This document shows, piece after piece, positions 43,343 to 54,560 of a DNA stretch of 64,000 nucleotides. The position numbers and the translations under genes are program-made. Position 1 is the stretch's first letter. The number at the start of each line of letters is the position of its first letter. This stretch comes from Oxytricha trifallax (taxonomy: Eukaryota > Ciliophora > Spirotrichea > Sporadotrichida > Oxytrichidae). Under the pieces are notes generated by a model that was given only the letters and a program-made list of their open reading frames with translations, had not been told where the DNA came from and searched no databases. Location of the stretch: positions 62,001 through 126,000 of the forward strand of contig ARYC01000246.1 in assembly GCA_000711775.1 (NCBI GenBank). Reading direction: 5' to 3'.

Positions 43343-44590
43343 TTAAATTAAAACAAATGTATTATCATAAAATGATTAATTAAGGAATAATTCATCACAA
43401 AAATATTAATTACTTCTCAATGATTTTTATCAAATTAATATTAGTTTTCAATAATATGTTTTATATTCAGGTAATATATTTTAAAATACTGAATATACCA
43501 TTTAAAAACTTATATTTGATTAAATAAATACTAATTTAATATAATTAAGAAGACTAGAGAACATATTATAATTAAACATAATATTAACTTAATTAAAATC
43601 ATTAAGAAGTTATAAATATTTTTATGTGAATTTTTCTTTATTTAATAATTTTATGATAATAATATTGTAGTAGGGGATAATTAAATGGTTTATTAGATGC
43701 CTAGAATCGTGATATAAGGTTTGTATTGCATAATAGACGAACTATTTTCGATATTTGATATGTTTTATAAAAATGAGAAAATTTGTGTTATTAAAATTTA
43801 TGCTGCCACCCCCTAGAAAAGCACTACCCTAAAATTGTAAAGATTAACTAACTAAATACTAATATATAAGCTCTTTAATAATATTTCAATTAAATTAACA
43901 ATTTTAATATGATGCTTTAATATATTTCTAAAACCCCTAGGCTGATAATACAAAAAATACTCCTTATTTATTTTAAACCCTCAAAAAAATTTAATAAATT
44001 AAAACATGCCAACAATTTTTGGCATCAATCTTTTTCTATTTATAATTCATACCAAAATGGACAATAAAATATTAATAAAATATTATTGGAAGATCATCTC
44101 AATAGACAAAAGAGTTTAAAATTGATCAAACCCCAAATAAAATAATATTTATTTTATTCAAATTATTTTAAATCTAAATGTATTTGTTAATATAATTAAT
44201 CAAAAATGTCTGAGGGTAAAATTTAAAAATCCGATAAAAATATCATTTGTACTTAAATAATTATTAATTTTTCTGTTTTTTATAAATTATCTTAGTTGTC
44301 TTAGATAACAAAACCAAAAATTTAGAATTATATAAAATTAATATTATTTTTTCAATAATTTAGTTTTATTAACAATTAAATTTATTAATTTTACTTTACA
44401 TTATCAAATTTAATTATATAATTATTTCTATTTAAATAAAAATATCAAAACAGTTTTAAAACTTTTTAAAAATTAGATTTTATTAAGTTTAATTATTGTT
44501 ATTTTTATTATTTATATAAAATTTCTATTCCTACTTATTATAAATTAAATTTTTATTTTGATTAGTAGTTTTGATTAAAATATACAATAC
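43343..44590. other. AT-rich spacer
   Basis: No gene seen. A short C-rich patch at 43804-43835 is unexplained. Confidence 0.5.
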
Positions 44591-44710
44591 ACCTGTTTTA
44601 GAAAAACCAAAAAATGCATAATTTTATACTATGGAGAACAGGAATACAAAAGAACTGAAGATAATGTCTATCGCAAGAGTCAAGGAGAATATAAAATGAA
44701 GTTTAAGAGA
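44590..44710 (+). other. Possible small coding island
   Basis: A GC-richer island with the frame YYGEQEYKRTEDNVYRK (starting near 44626). It may be a coding block of an unidentified split gene, possibly the one whose PABC end lies at 45140-45414. Weakly supported. Confidence 0.2.
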
Positions 44711-45139
44711 CATATTACCTATTTAACAAATAATTTGAGTATAATTATATGTAAATAATCTAGAGGATTTATATTTTAAAGGTTATAGATTTTGATCATT
44801 TTACTATCAATAAAAATAATGCTAATTCATTTCCAAATTCACTTATGAATTTAAGTGATAAGTATCGTAATAAATATAAAAATTAAAAGATTCAGTAATG
44901 ATTTAGATTTAACTTGATTTCATTTTCTTAAATTTAAAGTGTTTTTAATATAAAAAAATGAAATGTCTATCTTTCCTGTTTCAGTATTACAATTATAAAT
45001 CTTGGCAAATTTTCCTAAACTAGCTTAATCTACAATAAAATTAAAACAGTTATTAAATATAAAATTCTATATTTTAAAAGTTAATACTTCTTAAAAATTT
45101 ATTATTCATTAATAACCGTATAAATAATTGGTGGCTCTA

Positions 45140-45206
45140 TACAATGCAGTTGGATAGTTTAGCAAAAAAGATATTTAAAAAACACAAAGCTACAATTACT
45201 GGTTTG
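45140..45206 (+). CDS. Divergent PABC fragment, block 1
   Basis: Reads MQLDSLAKKIFKKHKATITGL in frame with the next block once a 103-bp IES with pointer TTG (45204-45206, 45307-45309) is removed. Resembles the middle of the PABC domain. The left boundary is not determined. Confidence 0.5.
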
Positions 45207-45309
45207 AGATTTCCCAGCACATCTACCCATTGTTTTTATTTTGTTTTTCCAATAATAATAATTATGTTGGAATTCTGGCTGGAAAAACTATTTTGATGAG
45301 GTTTTATTG
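45207..45309. other. IES (103 bp, pointer TTG) in divergent PABC
   Basis: Removal gives ITGLMLEDVPLDQIQA, aligned with ITGMLIDLPIPEIQA of PABP B. Confidence 0.5.
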
Positions 45310-45414
45310 ATGCTTGAAGATGTACCTTTAGATTAGATTCAAGCACTGGCTACTGATTTCAATAGACTATAGATGAGGGTTAATGAAGCAGTTTCTAAAA
45401 TCAAAGAAACATGA
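45307..45414 (+). CDS. Divergent PABC fragment, C-terminal block
   Basis: MLEDVPLDQIQALATDF, then QMRVNEAVSKIKET and TGA at 45412-45414. This is the end of a PABC/MLLE domain (PABP B: MLIDLPIPEIQAYVKDF, KINEASTLLKS) but with clearly different sequence, closer in its last residues to the EAV-type ending of PABPs elsewhere. RRM blocks for this gene are not seen in the window; they may be scrambled elsewhere or lost. Confidence 0.65.
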
Positions 45415-45448
45415 TAAAATAAAACATTATTAAATAATAATAATATAA

Positions 45449-47066
45449 TTTATTAAATTAGAAAGTTAGAAAATTAAGGGAACATAGTTGTCTAACTTAG
45501 ACGTACTGCCCGAGATTACAAATTTTTCATACGGATCACAAACAAAGCTTCCACTAGAGTGGCACAAATAAATCTTTGGAAGCTAAACCACCGAGAGAAG
45601 TAGGAGTTATTCCGGCTCTCTCAATTAGATCCATCATATGAAACTATCTTTCTAACTGAAGCTTCAACTAACTAAGTGACCTTCGCGAGTAGCTCCTTCA
45701 TCTAAGGAACATAAATTCAAAAGTAGTTGTGTCTTCTATGAAGCATATGATAAGACTACAATAAACCAAACACTGAACTACAGAAAAACCAAGCCCACTC
45801 CGATCTCTTCAAATGAGAACCTTCAATCTTAAGTGTTCTGTAAGAATGAAAGGTTCACATTCAAAAGTCCATAATAACTAGTCAACAACCTCACAAAGAG
45901 TCAATACTACTGACCTAAGAGAACATTTCTAATTGAAAACAACCTGTCAGCCTTGACAGAGACTTATTTCACACAAATATAAAGCAAACCAACATTGATA
46001 CCGTAAAGACCGAACAATAAAAAATACTCAACAAGAACAAGTTGTAAGAAGTCTAAAGAGAAGCTACTAAACTAAACTTCTCACCCCATTGACACCTAAA
46101 AATCACTACCAAATAAGAATCAATGGTGAATCCCATCTGAACAAAGATATGTGAAGAATCACTCCTACCAAACATACCAAGATATTCATGGAATCACCCA
46201 AGGAAAAATTAAGGAATCACTCATGAATCACCCACTACACAAAGATATTAGGTGAATCACCCAAATGAAAGACTAAGTACTAAATAAGGAAAATATCGAA
46301 AAATAAAAACACATATCCAACATACTTCTATTTAATACCAAGTAATCAATGGGACCATACATAAAACAACACATGACCACCGACACCTAAGCGCAACCAA
46401 AACGAATTACTTTTACCAGCTACGCTGGATGACCACAAAACCCTGAGACCCCTAAATCCCTAAACCCCATAGATACTAAATGATAATCTCTATATCAACC
46501 AATAGCAACTAAGATTTAAAATCTTAATAAAATATTTTAGTATTTAATAACAAGAGGATTTAAAATTTCATACTAAATAGTAATTTAATTAACAATTAAA
46601 ATATGGCAAACCTAAACCATTTTAAGAACAACAACCTATGGTGTCATAAATGTGACAAACAAGAATGTATGGAGAAAGTATTTGAATACATGATCAACAG
46701 TCATGGATTCTAACAACAGCTGACAGAATACATCAGCTTCACAGTCTATGAAGATAGACACTATAGAACTCCTGCAGAAGAAGCAGTAGAGCTCTCAAGA
46801 TATATTACCTAGTTCTACAAAGAACAAATCTACATATACTAGTTGGAAAGACACATGGTGAAAGAGAGAACATCATAGCAATTCATAAATGAATTGCATG
46901 ATATACTAGAAGAAATGACAGACAAAGGACAAATTTGAGATTGTATAAGATTTATAAAATTAAAATATAAAAGGGCTTGACCCTTACAAATACATAACGT
47001 ATATATTCATCCGGGGGGCCTTGAGCCCCCGATGAGGATTAATTATTATTATTATTATTATTATTT
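45449..47066 (+). mobile_element. Retro-like insertion, 1.6 kb, with ATT tail
   Basis: Bounded by a possible 14-bp duplication TAATAATAATATAA (45435-45448, 47066-47079; low complexity, so uncertain). The 3' end has a hairpin AAGGGCTTGACCCTT, a GC-rich hairpin GGGGGGCCTTGAGCCCCC, and then an ATT microsatellite (about 47042-47065). The plus-strand hairpin and ATT tail match the design of the minus-strand insertion at 15456-17034, and the lengths are close. The interior (45480-46490) is GC-richer, with one frame open except for scattered TGAs, and with repeated GAATCAC words at about 46150-46265. A small intact ORF sits near the 3' end. No reverse transcriptase is recognised. Confidence 0.55.
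46603..46938 (+). CDS. 111-residue protein of unknown function
   Basis: Intact ORF from ATG 46603 to TGA 46936, using TAA and TAG as Gln. Starts MANLNHFKNNNLWCHKCDKQ (a CxxC pair with a further Cys, possibly metal-binding, no second pair seen), followed by Glu/Gln-rich helical-looking sequence such as TPAEEAVELSRYITQFY and NELHDILEEM. No family recognised. Located near the 3' end of the 1.6-kb insertion, so it is probably an element gene. A chance frame cannot be ruled out. Confidence 0.45.
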
Positions 47067-47079
47067 AATAATAATATAA
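47042..47079. repeat. ATT microsatellite tail
   Basis: About eight ATT units followed by the AAT-type direct repeat. Interpreted as the 3' tail of the 45449 insertion. Confidence 0.7.
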
Positions 47080-49237
47080 GACTTATTTTTTATAAAATGC
47101 ACATTTTTAAATAGAATTATTTTAATTAATTATTTCCAAAAAAATGATGGAAGAGAGCCAATGATTTTTATAAAGCAATGAAATTTGTAAATATTTGTTG
47201 TATTAATATTAAAGAAAATAAAGAATTAAACAATTTTAAACATTCAAAATCAATATTACTTCAATTATTTATTTAAGAGACTTTATATTATTTTTTTCAA
47301 AAATTTATAATAAAACTAGGAAATCAAAATAAATTAATTACTTTAATTAATATTTGTAACTAATTAAAGCAATTTATTCAGGTGTGATGTTAACATAGTT
47401 CGAATATTTCATTGAGTGGATTAAAACTATCTTTTCAGTTTATAATCTTATAAATATTATGATGGTCTTATGTTTATTAATTTATAATGAGTACTTCTAA
47501 ACATTTGATTATTTTGACAAACCATTTTAGTGGCCATATATCAATATAATTAATATTTGTTATAAAAATAAGTTTTTAAATAATTTTAATTTATTAACTA
47601 ATTCGAAAGGAAATGAAATGGTAATTTAAATTTATTTTAAATACTTCCCTTTTGTATCGTTCTAGATAATTAATTTTCTTAATAGGCTATTGATATTTGT
47701 TATCAGATGTGGCAAAGCTATTTATTTTTGAGTGAAAGTTTGCTTTCAGAATTAAGTTTGGCAATAAAATATTAGACTTATTATAATTCATTTGTCAACA
47801 GTATATTACCCATTAATTGATTTCACATGGAGTCTGTAGTTACCATTCAAACATAGTCTTAAGTTTTAATCATGTTTGTTGACTTTAATCACAGCCAATG
47901 AATGATAGTTGAATTTTGCTATATTTTTGAAATTTAGAGATGTAATCTCCCTACTTTTGGTATATATCATCAGCTATTATTTTTTAGAATAGATTTAAAC
48001 AGTATATTTACACAAATAAAGAGAAAGTCTACGCCTTAGTACAGATATAAATGCATTTATTTAGATATTTTGCAATATTAAGCTACATTGACTTTCCAAT
48101 AATTTCAATAATTGATAAAATTTAAATATATGTATCAAGATGGTTACTTTGTACTTATACTTAAGAATAATATATTTGGTATTGTTTAAGCTTAACAGAA
48201 AATTTTTATTTACAGTTCTTGGGCATATTTTACAAAAGAATATAAACAGTCAATCTGATACTTTGACTATCAATGACTACTACAATTTTTACAACAAGGG
48301 AAATTAACTTAAATATTGTGAAAATTCAAGCTTAAATACCTAGTTCATGTTAATTGCATCATTCTTTCAGGGGCAGTAATGTATTTAATTATTTGATTGA
48401 AAACATATAAAATATTCTTATTAAGTATATTTTTAATTACCTAACATAAATTCTGTAAGCTAACATCAATAATATTTAATGAAGAATTCTTATTATATTA
48501 TATAAAGAGTATTAAAATAATAGATCGTAGTATAATTTTCTTGCATCAATTGTAATTGATAATTTTTACTATAAAAAATAACATTAAATTTAAAACTTAG
48601 TTCAGTAATAAATTAAATAAATTACTTTATTTAGTTTCTGAATAATTTTTTAATAAATTTATTTATTAATTATTAATCCGAATATGGTCGTTGATTAAAA
48701 TGAATAATCGAATTCAATTGATTATTCTATTTATTAAATATAGCATAAATATTGTTTAAAATTTGAAGTATGAAATAAAATAAAAAATGAAATAAAAATA
48801 TTTGTTGCACTACTTACTTTATTTATATGCTGTTTTACAAAACTTAAATACTAATATTGCAATTTAAATTTATATTTCATTTTTAATTTATTATTTGGTA
48901 TCAATAATTAATTAAAATATAAATGTAATAATAGGTTTTTATTAAGAATAAATAATAAATAAAATATAATTAATCACAAATAAAAATAATCAAGCATTAG
49001 AGGGTTTTTTATAAAAATATTATTTTGGTATTAAGTAAATCAGAATATTTACTTTTTTATGATGAAACAGTACGATTATATAGCAATAAAACTTAATAAA
49101 AGTCATTACTTACAATTTATAATTATATATTTTTCATTAAAAAACTTTCCGAATAATTTCAAGATATAATACATTAACTAATATTAATAGAAATAAATAG
49201 ATACCTCTTTTAATTTTCTAAACTCAGAACAAAATAC
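47080..49237. promoter_or_regulatory. Upstream flank of PABP C, conserved with locus B
   Basis: Collinear with 15300-15455 plus 17049-19352 of locus B; the 1.58-kb insertion of B is absent here. No gene seen. The last few hundred bases before the ATG presumably hold the promoter. Confidence 0.55.
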
Positions 49238-49391
49238 ATGGAAACCACCTGTAATAACATTCTTTACTTGTATGACCTCCCCAAGGACAACATCTCCTCA
49301 GTCATCATTGCCCAAACCATCAAGGAGCGTACTAATTACGAAATCCAAGATCAACCACAAATCAAGAGAGACATCAACAAGCCATTCTATA
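49238..49391 (+). CDS. PABP locus C, coding block 1 (RRM1 start)
   Basis: Sister gene of B. METTCNNILYLYDLPKDN, IIAQTIKERTNYEIQDQ, KPFY. Ends at pointer TA (49390-49391), followed by a 52-bp IES (49392-49443). All seven blocks present in the window are open in frame with no TGA, so this copy may be functional if its 3' blocks lie beyond 64000. Confidence 0.92.
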
Positions 49392-49441
49392 AACTAAAAA
49401 AAGGAAATAAATTCATTAAAAAAATTAATATTTCTTAAGTT

Positions 49442-49463
49442 TACCGCCATGGTCAGAATCAAT
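49442..49463 (+). CDS. PABP locus C, coding block 2 (22 bp)
   Basis: TAMVRIN of RRM1 between pointers TA (49442-49443) and CAAT (49460-49463). The following IES is 60 bp (49464-49523). Confidence 0.87.
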
Positions 49464-49519
49464 CATTATCTAAAAAGAAGTACCTATATAAATTTAAATT
49501 AATGTTATAATTGGAATAA

Positions 49520-49558
49520 CAATGACAGGTTCAAGGATGTCGCTCGAAAAATGAAGTA
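49520..49558 (+). CDS. PABP locus C, coding block 3 (39 bp)
   Basis: NDRFKDVARKMK of RRM1, pointers CAAT and AGTA (49555-49558). The following IES is 42 bp (49559-49600). Confidence 0.87.
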
Positions 49559-49596
49559 ATAAAATAAGAAGATATATTATAAATGTACTTTATTTT

Positions 49597-49642
49597 AGTA
49601 CTTTGGAATCAACGGCAAACCATGCAGAGCCCTTCCTTACTT
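49597..49642 (+). CDS. PABP locus C, coding block 4 (46 bp)
   Basis: YFGINGKPCRALPYL, end of RRM1. The pointer to the next block is CTTACTT (49636-49642 and 57042-57048), seven bases where B retains only ACTT. Confidence 0.87.
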
Positions 49643-51044
49643 GTTCTAATTGACATCCCCACTTTTCCACCTCCCTCACATAAATACATTTTTATGAAAT
49701 AAATTACTCCCAAATCCTGAATCATATTGACTTCATGAATTTATTCATATAAAAAATTTCAAAATGTTTTTTTACATTAAATATAATACAAATTATAAAT
49801 TTTCATTCGTAAGTTTTGTGAACTTTTCAACATAAACTCTATAAAACTATATTTTCATCGTTTCCGTTAATATACTATCAAATACTTATAAATATTTATA
49901 TTGAAATACCTTTAAATTTATACTTATACAATTCATATGATTAGTAATTAATTGAAAAGATTATATAAAGTATATGAAATGATTTACAATTAAGTAAATA
50001 TAATTAAGATTTTTAAATTAAAATTAATGTATGCTTAAGATGTTTAAAATTTATTTATAATTACAACAATCAATTAAGTAAGTAGATTATGCAATTATTA
50101 TTTTTAGTATTTATTAATCCTTAGAAAATATAAATAAATAAAGTGAAAATAGGAATACTTAAATTTATAATATTATGACATTGTAGTTTTATATTCAACG
50201 GAGTTTATTAGTTTTAAAATGTCTGGATATGTATAAATAAGAATATCACATATTAATGCATGAGAGACTCCATCTTTTTGACGAAAATAAACATTTTATA
50301 ACATTTTAGTCTTGTAAAAAATAATTTGGTGATTTAAAAACACTAGAATAAGATTTTACATATAAAAATGCAACTAGCCGTATTTTATCTATTGAGAAAA
50401 TGAGAGAGGCAAGTCAATCAATCTCTAATCATTATTTGATTATAATCTATTTAAAAAACCAATTTAAGAATAATCTTCTAACTAAATCAAAAATCAAACG
50501 TATATCTCGATTATATGAATCTTGAATCAATTTAAACTAGAAGTGGAAGTATTTTTCCTTCAATACTATCAAAACTAAAATTGAAAAAAATAATTTATAA
50601 CTAAAGATATCTCAAAAATACGATTCAACTTTTTATTAAATAGAATTCTATTATGCTCGCCTAATTTATTATGTGTTTATTATTACAATTTAAATTTTCA
50701 TGACAGAACTTTATGAATATAAAAGGTTGAATCATCACACTAAAGAATTTTTCTTTTTAAAAATACATGTTTTATAATAAATATTGGAATGCAAGTGAAT
50801 ATAGCTATTAAATTAAAGTTAATTTTTTTTCAAATATAGTATAAAATTAAGTAAAAATTAATTTAAAAAAAAGTCAAACATTTATTCAACAACTTTTTGA
50901 CACAAAATTTATATTCAAAACCACAAAACCTTTTGAAAGTGTTTAATTTTTATAAAAGTAGACTATTAATGCATTATTTATTAGGGTTTTAATAGGGTTT
51001 ATGAAGGGGTTTAATGTTTAAATATTAGTAATTTAAGTGAGTAT

Positions 51045-53203
51045 ATGCGAGGTTTGGGGTCAGTTTATGACAGTGAGCATATAGATTTACTATTTAAATT
51101 GCGATATGGTTGTAATGTAGATGGTTATCTGTTCCAACCGAGACCCCCCCTCTCAGACCTAAAACGAGACCCCCCTCCCACCATAACTAGACCCCCTCCC
51201 ACCTCAACAACATCCCAATTCATATGAAAATTTTGATTCTCGATGTTTTAATCATTTTCCTTAATGACATCTTGATCTCATAATATTATTTTACATAAAA
51301 TATATCATTTTTTAAAAAATATTTTTTCAACAAATCAAATGCTACTCTTTATTAAATTTATTATTAAACAATTTTCACTACGTCCGTCGACTTTTTCATT
51401 GAGGTGTTCCCATAGAAAATTTATTAAGAGTTTATTTCTTTTTGACTCGATAATAATATAATAAAATTTATGAGCCAACAAACTCATCCAACTTTATTTT
51501 AATAGAGTGGTAATCACTTTATTAATCTGTATTCGAAATATGATTAATTTTTATAATAAATTTTTCCAATTTTCTATAATTATTACTATTAACATTTTTA
51601 TAGAAACGAAGAGTTATGGAAAAAAATTCATATGAAAAAATATTAAAATAAAACCTTTTTTAAACATGTATTATTAATTAATTTAGTAAAGGGACTGATT
51701 TAAATATAAATAACTTCTTGATTTATTTAAAGATAGTTAAGTTAAAAATAATAATACATGTTTAAAAAAGGTTTTATTTAATATTTTTTCATATGAATTT
51801 TTTTCCATAACTCTTCGTTTCTATAAAAATGTTAATAGTAATAATTATAGAAAATTGGAAAAATTTATTATAAAAATTAATAATATTTCGAATACAGATT
51901 AATAAAGTGATTACCACTCTATTAAAATAAAGTTGGATGAGTTTGTTGGCTCATAAATTTTATTATATTATTATCGAGTCAAAAAGAAATAAACTCTTAA
52001 TAAATTTTCTATGGGAAAACCTCAATGAAAAAGTCGACGGACGTAGTGAAAATTGTTTAATAATAAATTTAATAAAGAGTAGCATTTGATTTGTTGAAAA
52101 AATATTTTTTAAAAAATATATATGAGATCAAGATGTCATGAAGGAAAATGATTTAAACATCGATAATCAAAATTTTCATATGAATAGGGATGTTGTTGGG
52201 GTGGTAGGGGGGGTCTCGGTTGGAACAGTTATCAACTCAGACCTATTTTTAATTACACATCTTTAGCAAGACTGCTCCATAATTCTCCTGCAACTGTGAG
52301 GTCTCACTGTCTATTGGCATTGAATTTAAAGAGATTGCAACTTAATTCTAAGCCTAAAATACCTTTATAATTTTAGAAGAATCATATCGATTATCTTATT
52401 AATGATAAGACTCTTAAATACTGGGCTCACTTCTCTCTAGCCTAGAGAGCTGTGATGTTTCATCGCCAATTTCCTGAGCTTCACATCTCTGCTTAATCTA
52501 TAGCAAACATATATAAAAAGAACTGGAATATCTTACAAGACAGTCAATCGCATTAAGAGAGTGATTGACTTTAATGTTCCATTTTATAAGACTAATTTAA
52601 ATTATATATTCGATTAAATTAAAAGGGCTTAAGATCATAATATAAAGTTCATACACCTGATGAAATAGTATTCACCTTTAATACCTTCATATCAAGGTAT
52701 TTATACAAGAGGTATAATAATATAGAAGTATATAATTAAAAAGTTAAGATTTAGACTCATGCTATACTTAGTAGAATAAACGAAGATAAGGGCCTCGAGA
52801 CTTATGTAATTCACCTTTACCCTCGTTCTATAAAGACTGAATAATATATTAAGTTCTTGCAATAACCCAGAGAAAAGTACGCTGACATAGAGATTATTCT
52901 ATTCGTTGATAACTTGTTAGTTCATAAAACTAAAGACTCAAGGATGGATTATGAAAGGCTAAAAAAAACACCTGTATTTAATGTTCCCTACAGGTCTCAG
53001 TTCAATGGAATTGAATTATAATGGGTTTATTGAAAGGCCACTACAAGAAACTACTACTCTATCATTTGATACACGATTTGAAGATATATACAGTAGATAT
53101 TATTAAGAGTCCTGCTAAGAGAGTCAGCGATGAGAAAGCTAAAGTATGCGCAAGAGAAGGGAGATTTTTTGTATATAAATAATTATTAGATTTAAACGAA
53201 TGA
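51045..53203 (+). pseudogene. TBE-C transposase, split by a foldback element
   Basis: ATG 51045 (MRGLGSVYDSEHIDLLFKL), interrupted at 51129-52228 by a foldback element, then continuing. Retained are KTVNRIKRVIDFNVP, the second Asp region LFVDNLLVHKTKDSR and FNGIEL near the final Glu. A lost base near 52655 shifts the frame at the first Asp region, and another lies near 53020 (TATAATGGG). Ends at TGA 53201. Confidence 0.86.
51129..52228. mobile_element. Foldback element, 1.1 kb, 4-bp TSD TTAT
   Basis: Palindrome with ends CTGTTCCAACCGAGACCCCC and its inverse. The left arm has extra copies of a C-tract motif (GAGACCCCCCTCCCACC). TTAT flanks at 51125-51128 and 52229-52232; TBE-B has the uninterrupted site GATGGTTATCAACTCAGAC, which fixes the insertion point and the 4-bp duplication. 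Non-coding. Confidence 0.9.
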
Positions 53204-53209
53204 ATAAGT

Positions 53210-53997
53210 TCACATATTAAATTTGTCCGTAAAGGGATTTGGCTTCTCTTTCTTTTCTTCCTCTTAAGGCTTGCTTGGGCCTATGTTCCTACTTCTAGTG
53301 CCAGCCCTTACATCTATGTTCATCTCGTCTGGCTTTTATAAATCTTTGAAGAGCCTCTTACTCAATTCATGTTTTGCTTGAGACTTTCTCTCTCTGTTTA
53401 ATTTGCTGCGCTCTTTCATCAAGTATATAGCAGTACCAGGTTTTTCTATAAAGTTAGAAGACTAAGCTTACTTGAGATGAAAGGATGCTTTTAAAGTTCC
53501 TACAGCCAGGTATCACTTATTTTAATACCTTGCTTCTCTTTTTCTTCAGGAGAGATGCTGTATCGTTTCTTGTGAGCTTCTTAAATAACTTCATTTAAGT
53601 ACTCAGGTTTCAGAGTTGCAAGAACACCAAAGAAGAAGTTTCTCTCTGGCAACTTATTAGAGAGCTGTAGATTTGATGGAAGGTTGAGAGCTACGTCCGG
53701 ATCACTCATAGCATCGTCATATAGGTTTGTCACTGATATTTCAGGGTTTGGTATCTCTATCATCCTAATTTCAACATACTTTAAAGCTTTTTTTTCTTCA
53801 CTCAGTAAGGCTTTTAAGAATGACATTTTAGTTCCCTCTTAAGTCGGCAAGAACAATCCAACTATAATGGATTTATCAATCTTAACTAAGAACTTACCTT
53901 GCTATACCAAATATATATAAAGGTCCTCTTTACTTCGAAATTTTCCTATTAAATCTTGAGATTAAATTCTCTTCATTGCATCATTCATAGACTCCAT
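53210..53997 (-). pseudogene. TBE-C 22-kDa-type ORF
   Basis: Minus-strand ATG at 53997 (MESMNDAMKRIQSQDLIG) to the stop at 53210. Long undamaged stretch: KFLVKIDKSIIVGLFLPTQE, MSFLKALLSEEKKALKYVE, ISVTNLYDDAMSDPDVALNL, FFGVLATLKPEYLNEVIQ. The 788-nt span implies a frameshift in the C-terminal part. The best preserved copy of this gene here. Function unknown. Confidence 0.75.
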
Positions 53998-54560
53998 CTT
54001 GCTTCCTCTTTCTAGAAATGTTAATGAAATTTAAAATTATGGATATCCATTCTGAATTTATTAAAATCTTATTTCTAAATAGGGATGACCTGCTGGAGGT
54101 CAACCTTGAAAAGATATGAGGAGAAGCATTGAAAAACTTGCCCAAGTTTCACAGATTGATTTCCATTTTTATCAAACTTTCTCCATTAAATTGCTCCTAA
54201 TAATGTTTAATTATTTTAGGAGGACCTCCAAATTAAGTTCGAGCTTTATTAGGAGTTAAATTTTAAGGTTAAAACTTAATTAGGAGCAGATTAAATTAAA
54301 AAATGCTTAATAATTTTACCTCAAAATTGAGTTAAAACTTGATTTGGAGGACCTCATAGATAAACAAAACTTCATTAGGAATATTTTAATTTACTAAAAC
54401 GAATAAAATTCTCATAAAATATGTCAACTTACAGTCTTTTATGATTAATTAATTTTCTTTCCTCTCAGTAAAGAATCTATCAGAGTATCTTATACTCTAC
54501 TTTAATAGTTTATCTAGGTAGTTTTATCATTATTATAATAAAATATATTAGCAAACTGAA

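Noticed and set aside
45480..46490. A 330-codon ORF1 with read-through TGAs
   Set aside because: TGA spacing of about 60 codons equals chance expectation for this base composition, so continuity of the frame is not evidence of coding.
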